This document shows positions 55,497 through 64,000 of a DNA stretch of 64,000 bases, piece by piece (position 1 is the stretch's first letter; each line of letters begins with the position of its first letter). The notes beneath the pieces are model-generated. The model was not told where the DNA came from, did not search any database, and saw only the letters and a list, made by a program, of their open reading frames with translations. The position numbers and the translations under genes were made by a program. This stretch comes from Pusillimonas sp. MFBS29 (GTDB lineage: Bacteria > Pseudomonadota > Gammaproteobacteria > Burkholderiales > Burkholderiaceae_B): assembly GCF_020687695.1 (NCBI RefSeq), contig NZ_JAJEWL010000003.1:62001-126000 (forward strand), read 5' to 3'.

Positions 55497-58262
55497 ATGC
55501 TGGATGCTCCTGAATCCCCTCTTGTAACAGCAGACAGCGAACAGCATCTACATCGCTTTCCCGTCATTCTCATATCGTTTACGTTGATTTGGGTAGGCGT
55601 ACTGACACCACTTGGAAACTACTGGCTGGCCACCCAGACACTCTCGTTCGGGCTGATTACTCCACATAACGCAATGCTCAGCCTTTTATGCGGCGGTGCA
55701 TTGCTGACTGCCCGCAGCCGGCCACGCATCTCCCGCGGGCTGGCCGTCATTGCCCTGATCGCATCCCTGACGATGGCGCAAGAGTTCCTTGCACCACCAG
55801 GTAGCGGCTGGTTGCCTTCCTGGTACGAGGAAAGCGCCCGTATAAAAACCAAGGATTTTTTGATCCCTGCGATGCTGGCGGCAGCCATTTTCTGCAGCTC
55901 TCTGGGAAGCCTGGGCAGGCGCGTGGCGCGTGCCGTATCCGTACTGATCATTCTGTTCTGCCTTCATTATCTTTTCTTTCGACTGACAGGCGCCACAACA
56001 ACCACCTACGAGCACACCAATAATACGGGCAACCTGGGCGCCCTGCTTGGCATATTGTCCGGCTGCGCAACCTTCGCCGCCAGCATGCATCCCGTGGCGC
56101 CGCGCATTTTTGCGTATCGCAATCTGTCGATGATCAGCGTTGTGGGCGCCTTTGTAGCGGTGTTCTCGTGGTATGCCCTTTCGGGCCAGAACAACATCAC
56201 CAACTATCAGTATTCACACAATGTCGCCAACCGCATCCAGGAGAACCTGCATCGCGAGGTCAGCGATCAGATCGCCCTGATAGACCGCATGGCACACCGC
56301 TGGAGCATACTAGACACAATACCGTCGGAAACCGTGATCAACGAAGAGCTTTTCAGCTATCTGGATGATTACGAAATGCTTGAGCATGTATTCGTGATTG
56401 ACCCAAACAAGCAAGTTCGATGGGCACCGGCAACACAAAATCAGGTTCCCGACTGGCTGAGCGATTATCTGCGTGATCCCGAGGTGGCCGCCTGGCTGGA
56501 CAACCTGCATCTGTACGGACAAGCCAATATCAGGGCTATGGAAGGCGTCACGGCAGTCAGCCCACGCTCGCTCATTGCCGGTCCGATCACCAGCACAGCC
56601 ATGAAAGGCTGGACCATCCTGGCTGTTCAGAACCTGGAGATGCTGGTCGCCAAAGTAGTGGGTCCCAGCCCTGGGAATATTCAGTTCCTCATCACTACCA
56701 ATGGCCATACACTGTATGACGTTGTCAGCAACGAAGGACAACTGTTCCGTATCAGCGACTCGCCCGTATTGCTGCCCGGCAACATTTCCTGGGACATGTC
56801 ATCGTGGTACGTGCAGCGCTGGGCCACGACCCAAACCCTGCTGCCTGACCTCATCCTGCTCATTTGCCTGGCCTTTACAGACGGCATGATCATTCTGCGC
56901 AAGCAGGCGCTGCAGCTACTCAATCGCTCGGAACAGTTGCGGTACAACGCGCTACACAAACTCCTTACCGGCCTGCCCAACAGGACGCACCTGGAAATCG
57001 AACTCTCCGAAACCTGCAGCGCACCAGACAATTATCCGATAAGACTCATTAGCTTCGAGCTTGATGGAATCAAGCTCATCAACGACACGTTAGGTCACAC
57101 CGTAGGCGACCAGGTTGCGCAGCAGGCTGCGCGACGCATAGCGAATGAAGCAGGCCAGGCGCACTTCGTCGCCCAGATCGAAAGCAATGAATTTGTCGTG
57201 TTAATGCGCAATGCATCGCGCGGAGAGGCGCTGAATCTGACCAATCGCATCCTTGCCGCTTGTGCATCGCCCTGCGAATTCGAGAACATGGAACTGCGCC
57301 TGACAGCAAGTGCAGGCATTACCAGTCGCCATGTATTTACCGACACCCCCATGGATCTTCTGGGGGAGGCCGATCTTGCGTTGGGCTTTGCCAAGCGGGT
57401 GGCGCCCAGCTTCTGGCACGAATACACTGCAGAACTGGGTGTGGAAGTTGCTGAACGCCTGACCCTGCGCAACGAACTTCAGCAGGCGCTCGATAACAAT
57501 GACCTCGATCTGCATTATCAGCCCCTGGTTGCCGGCCACACCGGGAAAATTGTCGGTATCGAAGCACTGGTGCGCTGGCGCCATGCCACCATGGGAAATA
57601 TCCCGCCCGACAAATTCATTCCAATCGCAGAAAGCACCGGACAAATCACGCAACTGACAGCATGGGTAATTGACCGCGCCTGTCAGACCATCAGCGACCT
57701 GCACCAGCGCAAACTGACCGACTGCCACGTCGCCGTGAATATCTCGCCCCAGGTATTCGACCGGCATGACTTCATTGCCTTGATCACCTCCACCTTGTCG
57801 CGCCACAACCTGCCCGCCCGACGACTTCAGCTGGAAATCACCGAAGGCACCATGCTGAATGACCAGACCCATACAGCCGGCAGACTCCAGACCCTGAAAG
57901 AACTGGGCGTACATTCATCCATAGACGATTTCGGCACCGGCTACTCCAGCCTGGGCTATCTGAAGGCATTACCCATAGATAAGGTCAAGATAGACAAATC
58001 CTTTGCGCAAGGCATGACCACAGCAAGCAATGACGCCGCCGTCATCATCAAGACCATGATTGATCTCGCCCATCACTTGCAGCTTCAAGTCGTTGCAGAG
58101 GGTGTTGAAACCATAGAGCAGTATCAGTTCCTGCTCGAAAACGGCTGCGACCAGTTCCAGGGTTACCTTTTCTCCAGGCCGCTGCCCTTAAGCGAACTCG
58201 AGCGCCAGCTCGGCATAAGCAACTGCCTGTTACCCGGGCAAATCACCAGCACAAGCACATGA
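55497..58262 (+). CDS. Membrane GGDEF-EAL protein, predicted cyclic di-GMP phosphodiesterase
   Basis: 921 residues. Seven or so membrane helices (about 25-235), a large extracytoplasmic sensor region (about 240-440) and a further helix near 455 precede the cytoplasmic enzyme part. The GGDEF domain is degenerate (ESNEF near residue 561), so no cyclase activity is expected. The EAL domain is complete: IEALVRWRH near 688, VNISPQVF, LEITEG, DDFGTGYSSL, KIDKSF, and VAEGVET. It should degrade cyclic di-GMP. ATG at 55497 is used over TTG 55476. Its stop overlaps the next gene's start (ATGA). Confidence 0.92.
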   Translation: MLDAPESPLVTADSEQHLHRFPVILISFTLIWVGVLTPLGNYWLATQTLSFGLITPHNAMLSLLCGGALLTARSRPRISRGLAVIALIASLTMAQEFLAPPGSGWLPSWYEESARIKTKDFLIPAMLAAAIFCSSLGSLGRRVARAVSVLIILFCLHYLFFRLTGATTTTYEHTNNTGNLGALLGILSGCATFAASMHPVAPRIFAYRNLSMISVVGAFVAVFSWYALSGQNNITNYQYSHNVANRIQENLHREVSDQIALIDRMAHRWSILDTIPSETVINEELFSYLDDYEMLEHVFVIDPNKQVRWAPATQNQVPDWLSDYLRDPEVAAWLDNLHLYGQANIRAMEGVTAVSPRSLIAGPITSTAMKGWTILAVQNLEMLVAKVVGPSPGNIQFLITTNGHTLYDVVSNEGQLFRISDSPVLLPGNISWDMSSWYVQRWATTQTLLPDLILLICLAFTDGMIILRKQALQLLNRSEQLRYNALHKLLTGLPNRTHLEIELSETCSAPDNYPIRLISFELDGIKLINDTLGHTVGDQVAQQAARRIANEAGQAHFVAQIESNEFVVLMRNASRGEALNLTNRILAACASPCEFENMELRLTASAGITSRHVFTDTPMDLLGEADLALGFAKRVAPSFWHEYTAELGVEVAERLTLRNELQQALDNNDLDLHYQPLVAGHTGKIVGIEALVRWRHATMGNIPPDKFIPIAESTGQITQLTAWVIDRACQTISDLHQRKLTDCHVAVNISPQVFDRHDFIALITSTLSRHNLPARRLQLEITEGTMLNDQTHTAGRLQTLKELGVHSSIDDFGTGYSSLGYLKALPIDKVKIDKSFAQGMTTASNDAAVIIKTMIDLAHHLQLQVVAEGVETIEQYQFLLENGCDQFQGYLFSRPLPLSELERQLGISNCLLPGQITSTST

Positions 58263-59047
58263 AACTGGCTGCCAATCTCACCCTGCTTTACCCTGGCCTG
58301 ACGCTGCCCGAACGCATCCGCAGCGCAGCACAAGACGGCTTCACGGGTGTCGAGATCCTCTTTCCTTACGATATGCCAGCCAAGGAGCTTGCCCGACATC
58401 TGCAGGCCCACCAGCTTAAGCTGGCATTGATTAATACCCCGCCAGGAGCTAACGGTGAAAAAGGCCTGGCCTGCCTTCCGGGCGCGGAAACGCAATTTCT
58501 TGTCGGGTTGAAACAGGCACTGGATGTCTGCCAGGTTACAGCTTGCCGCAACATCCATGTAATGGCCGGCATGCCTCCCGCCGACGCGCATCCATCCGTT
58601 TGTCGCAGCACGCTTATCAGCAATCTGCGCAAGGCTGCAGCCCTGGCAAGCAGCGCGGGCATTACTCTGACTCTTGAAGCACTTAATCGCGACGACATGC
58701 CCGGGTATTTCTATTATTTGCCCGCACAGGTAGCAGACATCATCGCTGAGGTCGGATCACCCACCATTCGCCTGCAACTCGATTTCTATCATTGCCAACG
58801 CGAGCACCTGGATCTAAACCAGGAACTGTGCAACGCCTTGCCACTGATACATCACGTGCAATTCGCATCTGTGGTACAGCGGCGCGAGCCTGACCTGACC
58901 GATCCTGCTGTCTGCGCGGCCCTGCGCAGCTTGCAGTCTGCCGGCTACCAGGGATGGGTCGGTTGTGAATACCATCCGGAAGCCGACACCAGCACCGGCC
59001 TGGCATGGCGCAAATCGTATCAGGCCCTGCTTGAGCATCGGCTATAG
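58259..59047 (+). CDS. Hydroxypyruvate isomerase-like TIM-barrel protein
   Basis: 262 residues of the xylose-isomerase-like family. It has LAANLTLLYPGLTLPERIRS at the start, GFTGVEILFPYD near residue 32, LTLEALNRDDMPGYFYYLP near 140 (metal-binding Glu) and GWVGCEYHPEADTSTG near the end. Nearest relatives are Hyi/OtnI isomerases acting on hydroxypyruvate or oxo-tetronates. The ATG overlaps the stop of the EAL gene, an unusual coupling with a signalling protein. The 3' end overlaps the convergent unknown gene by 28 bp. Confidence 0.87.
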   Translation: MKLAANLTLLYPGLTLPERIRSAAQDGFTGVEILFPYDMPAKELARHLQAHQLKLALINTPPGANGEKGLACLPGAETQFLVGLKQALDVCQVTACRNIHVMAGMPPADAHPSVCRSTLISNLRKAAALASSAGITLTLEALNRDDMPGYFYYLPAQVADIIAEVGSPTIRLQLDFYHCQREHLDLNQELCNALPLIHHVQFASVVQRREPDLTDPAVCAALRSLQSAGYQGWVGCEYHPEADTSTGLAWRKSYQALLEHRL

Positions 59048-59988
59048 GCCATACGCGCCGGCGGCCAGAAATCGTGGGGCAATGCAACATCGGCCTCGAC
59101 ATCCAGCGGCCCGGGTAGTTGCTCGGCAACGCACTCACGCAAAGCTACACACATGCGCTCCAGGGCGGCCAGTCCGGACGCGCCTTGGGTGACCTCATCC
59201 CACCATATACGGTGCACGGCGCGCACTCGTACGGGAAGCTGGCCCAAGCCCACGTACTGCGCCATCGCCAGTCGATGCAAACCACGATTGATCTTGAGAA
59301 TGCGACCTTCACGGGAAATGGCCACACCAACATCGTCGCGTGTGCGGGATGCGACATATCCGCGCGACGCCATATCATCCAGGTAGCCAACATACACGTC
59401 GAGGTACGCCTTGATTTTTTCCGGCGCATCGAGCAGTATGCCCTGCCTTGGAGAAGACCATGGCTGGCCACGCTCTATACAGGCCATCAGTGTCTGAAAA
59501 TGCTCGGCACGTTCAAGCTGATGACGATTTTTATCGATGTCTGTGATGAAACGGTAGCGCGTACCCACCCGCAGGTCATCGCGCCGCAAATCCCATGAGC
59601 CATCCCATATGAAGGCAAGGGACGAAGGCCGTTTTTGCCGCTTTTGCGGCATGAAGTCGACATTGCGTATCAGGGTACGCGGATCGATATGCAGTGTGAG
59701 GGGACGTTCACCCAGGAACGCTTCCAGGTTATGTCGCGGCAGACCCGCCCGCTCGATGTACTGCGCACCGGGCTTGCCTTGCAGCCAGCGCATCAGAAGC
59801 ATGTTGCCTACAGGCAAGCCCAGACTGCGCTGCGCCCTGGCGCGCGTCCAGTTCGTAAAATGGGCAAGCCACACCTTGTGGCGTATCTTCGGCGAGCCGA
59901 ACTGCAGCATTTCCGGATCGGCATCAGGCCCCTTGAATACTGAACCAGCATCAGAGGCGGCGACCGACTCACGATTTTTGGTATCCAT
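59020..59988 (-). CDS. Unrecognised protein with ParB-like segment
   Basis: 322 residues with no family I can name. The middle has LAFIWDGSWDLRRDDL near residue 125, and later HRLAMAQYVGLGQLPVRVRA (near 238), which resembles the GxHRxxAxxxLG...PV motif of ParB/sulfiredoxin-fold proteins. Similar unnamed proteins occur near glycan loci in other genomes, but no such genes adjoin it here. It has no signal peptide or membrane segment. Base use resembles the neighbours. It converges on the isomerase-like gene with a 28-bp overlap, and 185 bp of AT-richer DNA lie upstream. Confidence 0.75.
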   Translation of the reverse strand: MDTKNRESVAASDAGSVFKGPDADPEMLQFGSPKIRHKVWLAHFTNWTRARAQRSLGLPVGNMLLMRWLQGKPGAQYIERAGLPRHNLEAFLGERPLTLHIDPRTLIRNVDFMPQKRQKRPSSLAFIWDGSWDLRRDDLRVGTRYRFITDIDKNRHQLERAEHFQTLMACIERGQPWSSPRQGILLDAPEKIKAYLDVYVGYLDDMASRGYVASRTRDDVGVAISREGRILKINRGLHRLAMAQYVGLGQLPVRVRAVHRIWWDEVTQGASGLAALERMCVALRECVAEQLPGPLDVEADVALPHDFWPPARMAYSRCSSRA

Positions 59989-60173
59989 GCATTTATGTTG
60001 CCAGTAATGCCAGATGGTTGCAATTACATGAAATACGGGGTTGGTAACAAATTACAAACCGCTTTTCGCACGACATTCCCCGCTTTTGGTCAAAATCATG
60101 TTGTCAGCGCTTATGATCAATTTTTGAGAATAATCCGTCGTACGCGCACCAGACGGCAAACCAACTCTCCATC

Positions 60174-60959
60174 ATGGCCATCATGACTACCAGCGAAAAT
60201 ATACTAATCAAGAATCACGGCAATGGACGCATCGATCTGACCATCAATCGCGCTGACAAGCACAACGCCTTATCCCGCTGCGTCCTGGCAGATCTGGCGC
60301 AGGCCGTCACCGCTCAGGCGCAATATCCCCAGACCCTGTTTGTAGTCATACAAGGTGCAGGCAATCGCTACTTTGCCGCGGGTGGCGATCTGGTTGACCT
60401 GTCATCGGTACGCAGCCCTGAAGCCACCAAACTAATGAGTGACGAAGCCAGGGCCGCCCTGGACACCATACGCAACTGTGAAGTGCCGGTCATTGCCTGC
60501 CTGAACGGCGACGCCATAGGCGGAGGCGCTGAATTGTCTCTGGCCTGCGATATGCGGGTCATGACATCCACCGCTCGCATAGGCTATATCCATGCCAGAC
60601 TTGCGATTACACCCGCATGGGGCGGCGGCACCGACTTATGCAATCTGATCGGCTCCGCCCGCGCCTTGCGCATGATGACCCGCGGCGAAATGATTCCTGC
60701 AGATCTTGCCCTGCAGTGGGGGCTGGCGGATGCCGTTCTGAATGACGGTATTGACGGCCAGGACATGCAGGACTTCCTCGCACCACTGCAGCAACGCTCG
60801 GGCACAATCATGCGCTGCCTGAAGCGCCAGACGGTCGCGGCACGCCAGGGCTACAGCTACGCAGAACGACGCGAGGCGGAACAACAGCACCTGATCGAGA
60901 CCTGGACGCATGAAGATCACTGGAACGTCGCTGACCATATTCTTTCCAAAAACAGATAG
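60174..60959 (+). CDS. Enoyl-CoA hydratase/isomerase family protein
   Basis: 261 residues with the crotonase fold. The oxyanion-hole segments are AAGGDLVDLSS near residue 66 and GDAIGGGAELSLACDMRV near 109, where one catalytic Glu position is kept. The second catalytic Glu of hydratases (in the usual QPE motif) is replaced: YIHARLAITPAWGGG reads Arg there. It may therefore be an isomerase, hydrolase or decarboxylase of the superfamily. The ATG at 60174 is used; ATG 60183 is possible. Confidence 0.85.
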   Translation: MAIMTTSENILIKNHGNGRIDLTINRADKHNALSRCVLADLAQAVTAQAQYPQTLFVVIQGAGNRYFAAGGDLVDLSSVRSPEATKLMSDEARAALDTIRNCEVPVIACLNGDAIGGGAELSLACDMRVMTSTARIGYIHARLAITPAWGGGTDLCNLIGSARALRMMTRGEMIPADLALQWGLADAVLNDGIDGQDMQDFLAPLQQRSGTIMRCLKRQTVAARQGYSYAERREAEQQHLIETWTHEDHWNVADHILSKNR

Positions 60960-61034
60960 CCGGCACCGGCACCGGCAGCGCGCCACAGTACACTCATGCC
61001 CATTTGATCACTTACATTTCACAGGAGCATCACC

Positions 61035-61586
61035 ATGGCAACCCGCCTTTCCGTCATTGCAACCCGTACCGGCGACGCGGGCACCACCGGGCTTGGCGAT
61101 GGCAGCCGGGTCCCGAAAAACGCACCCCGTATAGAAGCCATGGGCAATGTCGACGAGCTGAACAGCGTCATCGGCCTGCTGCGCACTGAAGCCCTGCCGA
61201 CCGGGATCGATAAGCTGCTTGCCCGGGTACAGAACGATCTGTTCGACCTGGGTGCCGAGCTTTGCATTCCGGGGCATGCAGCCATCACCGAGGCTCATGT
61301 CACTTTCCTGGACACCAGCCTGGATCACTACAATGCCGACCTTGGAAAGCTGCAGGAATTCATTCTTCCCGGGGGGAGCCGGTCTGCTGCACTGGCCCAT
61401 CTTGCGCGTACCGTCTGCCGTCGCACGGAACGCTCTGTAGTTGCGCTGCATGCCGACGAAACCATTAATGCACCCGTCATGCAGTACCTGAACCGTCTGT
61501 CGGATCTGTGCTTCGTACTGTCCCGGGCACTGAATCGCGCAGCTGGCCAGAGCGACATATTGTGGAGCCGTGAACCTGTTGTCTAA
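61035..61586 (+). CDS. PduO-type cob(I)alamin adenosyltransferase
   Basis: 183 residues. ATP-binding N-terminus TRTGDAGTTGLGDGSRVPK near residue 10, GNVDELNSVIGLLR near 36, and the helical motif ARTVCRRTERSVVAL near 125 are all typical. It makes adenosylcobalamin from cob(I)alamin and ATP. AGGAG precedes the ATG. No B12-dependent enzyme is adjacent. The stop overlaps the convergent MFS gene by 4 bp. Confidence 0.94.
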   Translation: MATRLSVIATRTGDAGTTGLGDGSRVPKNAPRIEAMGNVDELNSVIGLLRTEALPTGIDKLLARVQNDLFDLGAELCIPGHAAITEAHVTFLDTSLDHYNADLGKLQEFILPGGSRSAALAHLARTVCRRTERSVVALHADETINAPVMQYLNRLSDLCFVLSRALNRAAGQSDILWSREPVV

Positions 61587-62794
61587 GCAGCAGCGGGCTC
61601 TGAAGGCAATAACATAATGATGGCAGCCGTACAGACCGAGATTGCCGCCATGATCAGAAACAAGCTGGAAAAGCTCGAAGACTTCACAATAGGGCCGAGC
61701 AACCATACCGCCAGCGAGCTGACGCCAAAGGAAACTGCCAGGCGCATGCCCGCTACACGCGAACGCATGCTGTCATCAACGTACCGGACTATCATCGCAT
61801 CGGTAAACGGGATGGCACCGAAAATGCACACCATAACACCGAGCAAGGCAACAAATACCCACCAGCCGCTGGCGGCTGCCGCCAATATCAGCCAGGGTAT
61901 CTGTGCCAGCACCATGCACAAATACAGCCGCTTGAGCGACACCTTGTCAATAAGATGCCCGACAACTACCTGTGTTAATGAGGCCAGTGCATAGACCAGC
62001 GCAAGCAACAGGCCAATCAAGGCCGGATTATTGATCAGACCGTCGAACCGCTCAGTCAGAAACTGTGTATTGCCGTTGGTGGTGAAGTTAAAAAGCAGGC
62101 TGCCGGTAATCGCCGCAACCGTCATGACAACAAGTGCCCTGGCCAATTGCCGCGCAGGCAGGACCACGGTGGGAGGCTTGCGACTTCGTCCGGGAGCCGC
62201 ACCCTGGGGTTCACACAAAAATAAAAATGCCAGCCCGCAGATGATCGAAACCAGACCAGGCACAAAAAAGGCTGCGCGCCAGCCCCAATACTGCACCAGA
62301 AACCCCGTGAGCAGTGCCGCTCCGGCCACGCCCAGGTTACCGGCCAAGCCGTTCACGCCTATGGCCGCTCCCGGGCGACTCGTGCGTTGAACCAGCATGG
62401 GGATGCCGACCGGATGGTATATGGATGCAAACACCCCTATCAGGGCCAGACCGGCAGCCAGTTGCCAGGGCCCCTGCGCCGCCGATGTCAGCAGCGCAGC
62501 AGCCCCCAACCCAAAGAAGAACACCAGCATCATCTGTCGACGCCCCCAAAAGTCTCCGAGGCGGCCGGCAGGAACCGAGCCGATTCCGAACAAAAAGAAA
62601 GCGCCCACGCTGTAAGGCATCAGGTCTTCCCAGCGTGCAAATCCAAATTCAGCCGAAATAGCGCCCACTGCCGTGGCAAAGATCAATAAAAACAGGTGAT
62701 CAAGTGCATGGCCAATATTGAGCAGCAACAGCACAGGCCGGGGATGGTCTGAGGGTTGCACAGGTAATGACAATGTTTCAGCGTTCATAGGCAT
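61583..62794 (-). CDS. MFS transporter, fosmidomycin-resistance-like
   Basis: 403 residues with 12 membrane segments. The N-terminal LLLLNIGHALDHLFLLIFAT, the motif A-like loop GRLGDFWGRRQMML near residue 78 and GVFASIYHPVGIPMLV near 120 match the Fsr-like branch of the MFS. The substrate is unknown. ATG 62794 or ATG 62788 may be used. It is divergent from the partial MFS gene at 62948. Confidence 0.85.
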   Translation of the reverse strand: MPMNAETLSLPVQPSDHPRPVLLLLNIGHALDHLFLLIFATAVGAISAEFGFARWEDLMPYSVGAFFLFGIGSVPAGRLGDFWGRRQMMLVFFFGLGAAALLTSAAQGPWQLAAGLALIGVFASIYHPVGIPMLVQRTSRPGAAIGVNGLAGNLGVAGAALLTGFLVQYWGWRAAFFVPGLVSIICGLAFLFLCEPQGAAPGRSRKPPTVVLPARQLARALVVMTVAAITGSLLFNFTTNGNTQFLTERFDGLINNPALIGLLLALVYALASLTQVVVGHLIDKVSLKRLYLCMVLAQIPWLILAAAASGWWVFVALLGVMVCIFGAIPFTDAMIVRYVDDSMRSRVAGMRLAVSFGVSSLAVWLLGPIVKSSSFSSLFLIMAAISVCTAAIIMLLPSEPAAA

Positions 62795-62947
62795 GGATCG
62801 GTCATGCAGTACATGGCCTTTCAGGCTCCCGTTGTCGCGCCGGCCTTGGCATCCGGCATCACTCCCTATATATTAGACAGCTTGACAGGCGATATCCAGT
62901 CCACCCCATAGGGCTTAAGCCAACAACACTCCGAGTCTTTGATCATC

Positions 62948-64000
62948 ATGGCGGCACCAGGCTGGCTGATTCCCGTAACGGCAATTTTCGTTCTGCAAAC
63001 CACCACTTCCTTTGTCGGACGGCTCATCCCTATTATTGCTCCTGCGGCCTCCAATGAATTCGGATGGAGCGGCAGCTCGATCGGCTACCTGACGGCCAGT
63101 TATTCCCTGGGCGGACTCGCAATACTGGCTGGTGGCGCGACCATGCTCAAACAAGTGGGCGGTGTACGCACCGTTCAGCTGACCCTGCTGCTGGGTGTTG
63201 CAAGTATGGCGCTGTTTTTGCAACCAAGCATCGGCCTCGCCCTTCTTGCCTGCTTCATCATGGGTTTAAGCAATGGCGCCGCGCATCCAGCCGGCAGCGA
63301 AGTGCTGCAACGATTCTCACCGCCCGAGAAACGCAATCTGATATTTTCCATCAAGCAAGCCGGCGTTCCGCTGGGTGGAGTCATTGCGGGACTGGCCATT
63401 CCGGCACTGGTTCTGCTGACAGGATGGCGTACCGCCCTTTTTGCCTGTGCCATCCTGATTGTGCTGCCCACGCTGCTGACCTGGCGCCTGAGTCTCAGGC
63501 TGGACGAGACACGCGGCGTCAAGCCCTGGCATTTCACCTTGCCCGGACTGCATTCGCTACGCGCCTTTCGCGCCCCTTTGCAATCGCTGGGACACAATCC
63601 AGGCCTGTTCAGAATGTCTATCGTTGGCAGCCTGTTTGCGATTACACAAAGCTGCTGGTTCACTTTTACCGTGATCTATCTGATCGATAAACTGGAGTTC
63701 TCGTTGGGATTGGCGGGAGCCGTATTTGCCGTAATGCAAGTCGGCGGCGTGATCGGCCGAGTTGCGCTGGGCTGGTTTTCTGACTACGTTCATTCAGCCA
63801 CCTTGTCACTGTCTGTTGCGGCAATACTTTCTGCGGTCACCACGGTACTGCTGGGGCTCAGCACGCCTGCATGGCCATTATGGGCCATAGTCACGCTGGC
63901 ATTTGTGGCGGGCAGTTCGGCAGCAAGCTGGAACGGCGTTCAAATAGCCGAAATCGCACGGCGGTCACCACCCGATCAAATCCCTGAAACAGCGGCCGGA
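62948..64000 (+). CDS. MFS transporter (3' partial)
   Basis: The frame is open from ATG 62948 to the window end, giving 351 residues without a stop. It has at least ten membrane segments: WLIPVTAIFVLQTTTSFVGR at the start, FSIKQAGVPLGGVIAGLAIP near residue 135 and a QVGGVIGRVALGWFSDYVH loop near 265. The pattern is a 12-helix MFS carrier lacking its last helices here. No good ribosome binding site precedes the ATG; TTG at 62939 is another possible start. The substrate is unknown. Confidence 0.82.
   Translation, partial: MAAPGWLIPVTAIFVLQTTTSFVGRLIPIIAPAASNEFGWSGSSIGYLTASYSLGGLAILAGGATMLKQVGGVRTVQLTLLLGVASMALFLQPSIGLALLACFIMGLSNGAAHPAGSEVLQRFSPPEKRNLIFSIKQAGVPLGGVIAGLAIPALVLLTGWRTALFACAILIVLPTLLTWRLSLRLDETRGVKPWHFTLPGLHSLRAFRAPLQSLGHNPGLFRMSIVGSLFAITQSCWFTFTVIYLIDKLEFSLGLAGAVFAVMQVGGVIGRVALGWFSDYVHSATLSLSVAAILSAVTTVLLGLSTPAWPLWAIVTLAFVAGSSAASWNGVQIAEIARRSPPDQIPETAAG

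Overview
The window reads as chromosome of a Gram-negative betaproteobacterium, most likely order Burkholderiales and family Alcaligenaceae (Bordetella, Achromobacter and Pusillimonas relatives). This rests on the moderately high GC, the gene orders rsmB-DUF4390-ntrY-ntrX and fmt-def-dprA, the Bug/TctC-type binding protein, the two-ligase liv cluster and an LpxL-type acyltransferase. Genus cannot be fixed from the sequence. No tRNA, rRNA, CRISPR array, prophage, insertion sequence or origin is visible.

Layout. 0-13.3 kb is housekeeping: a partial lipid A acyltransferase, trmL, a ComF-type protein, a BioC-like methyltransferase, the ntrX-ntrY two-component pair (the NtrX-like protein has no AAA+ domain), rsmB, rimO, fmt, def, dprA and HMG-CoA lyase. 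14.2-25.3 kb is an uptake and activation region. It holds a leftward liv-type ABC transporter flanked by two acyl-CoA ligase homologues, an orphan amino-acid binding protein coupled to a nitroreductase, and a divergent Crp/Fnr regulator with an operator-like palindrome. 25.3-27.8 kb has a Bug-type binding protein and glutamate dehydrogenase, divergent around an FNR-like box. 27.8-32.8 kb is a compact sigma-54 module: a glycosyltransferase, an NtrC-type response regulator, a divergent paralogue without receiver, and rpoN. Good -24/-12 elements lie in front of both the glycosyltransferase and rpoN. 32.9-36 kb is a polar amino-acid ABC transporter. 36-39.7 kb carries an RluA-type synthase and tdh/kbl, which are separated by about 600 bp of structured non-coding DNA. 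39.8-43.7 kb is a TAXI-TRAP transporter. 43.8-52.7 kb holds a thioesterase, rmuC, panB, an aldo/keto reductase, an MFS pump, slyX, acnA and fdxA. 52.8-59 kb has a DUF2061 protein and an FmdE-like protein behind a possible Fur site, a diguanylate cyclase, and an EAL phosphodiesterase coupled to a sugar isomerase-like gene. 59-64 kb has an unrecognised ParB-like protein, an enoyl-CoA hydratase-family protein, a PduO-type adenosyltransferase and two MFS genes, the last cut by the window end.

Most unusual content. (1) The sigma-54 module looks self-wired: rpoN and the glycosyltransferase carry their own sigma-54 promoters, and one of the two activators has GSFTDA in place of the GAFTGA loop. (2) Two intergenic elements of 240 and 242 bp (13909-14148 and 38274-38515) have different sequences but the same nested-hairpin plan: long outer arms with a TGCCTG(G/T)CAC-type box, a strong terminal hairpin, and a side hairpin on the same arm. 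They look like members of a MITE-like or structured-RNA family, and one sits between kbl and tdh.
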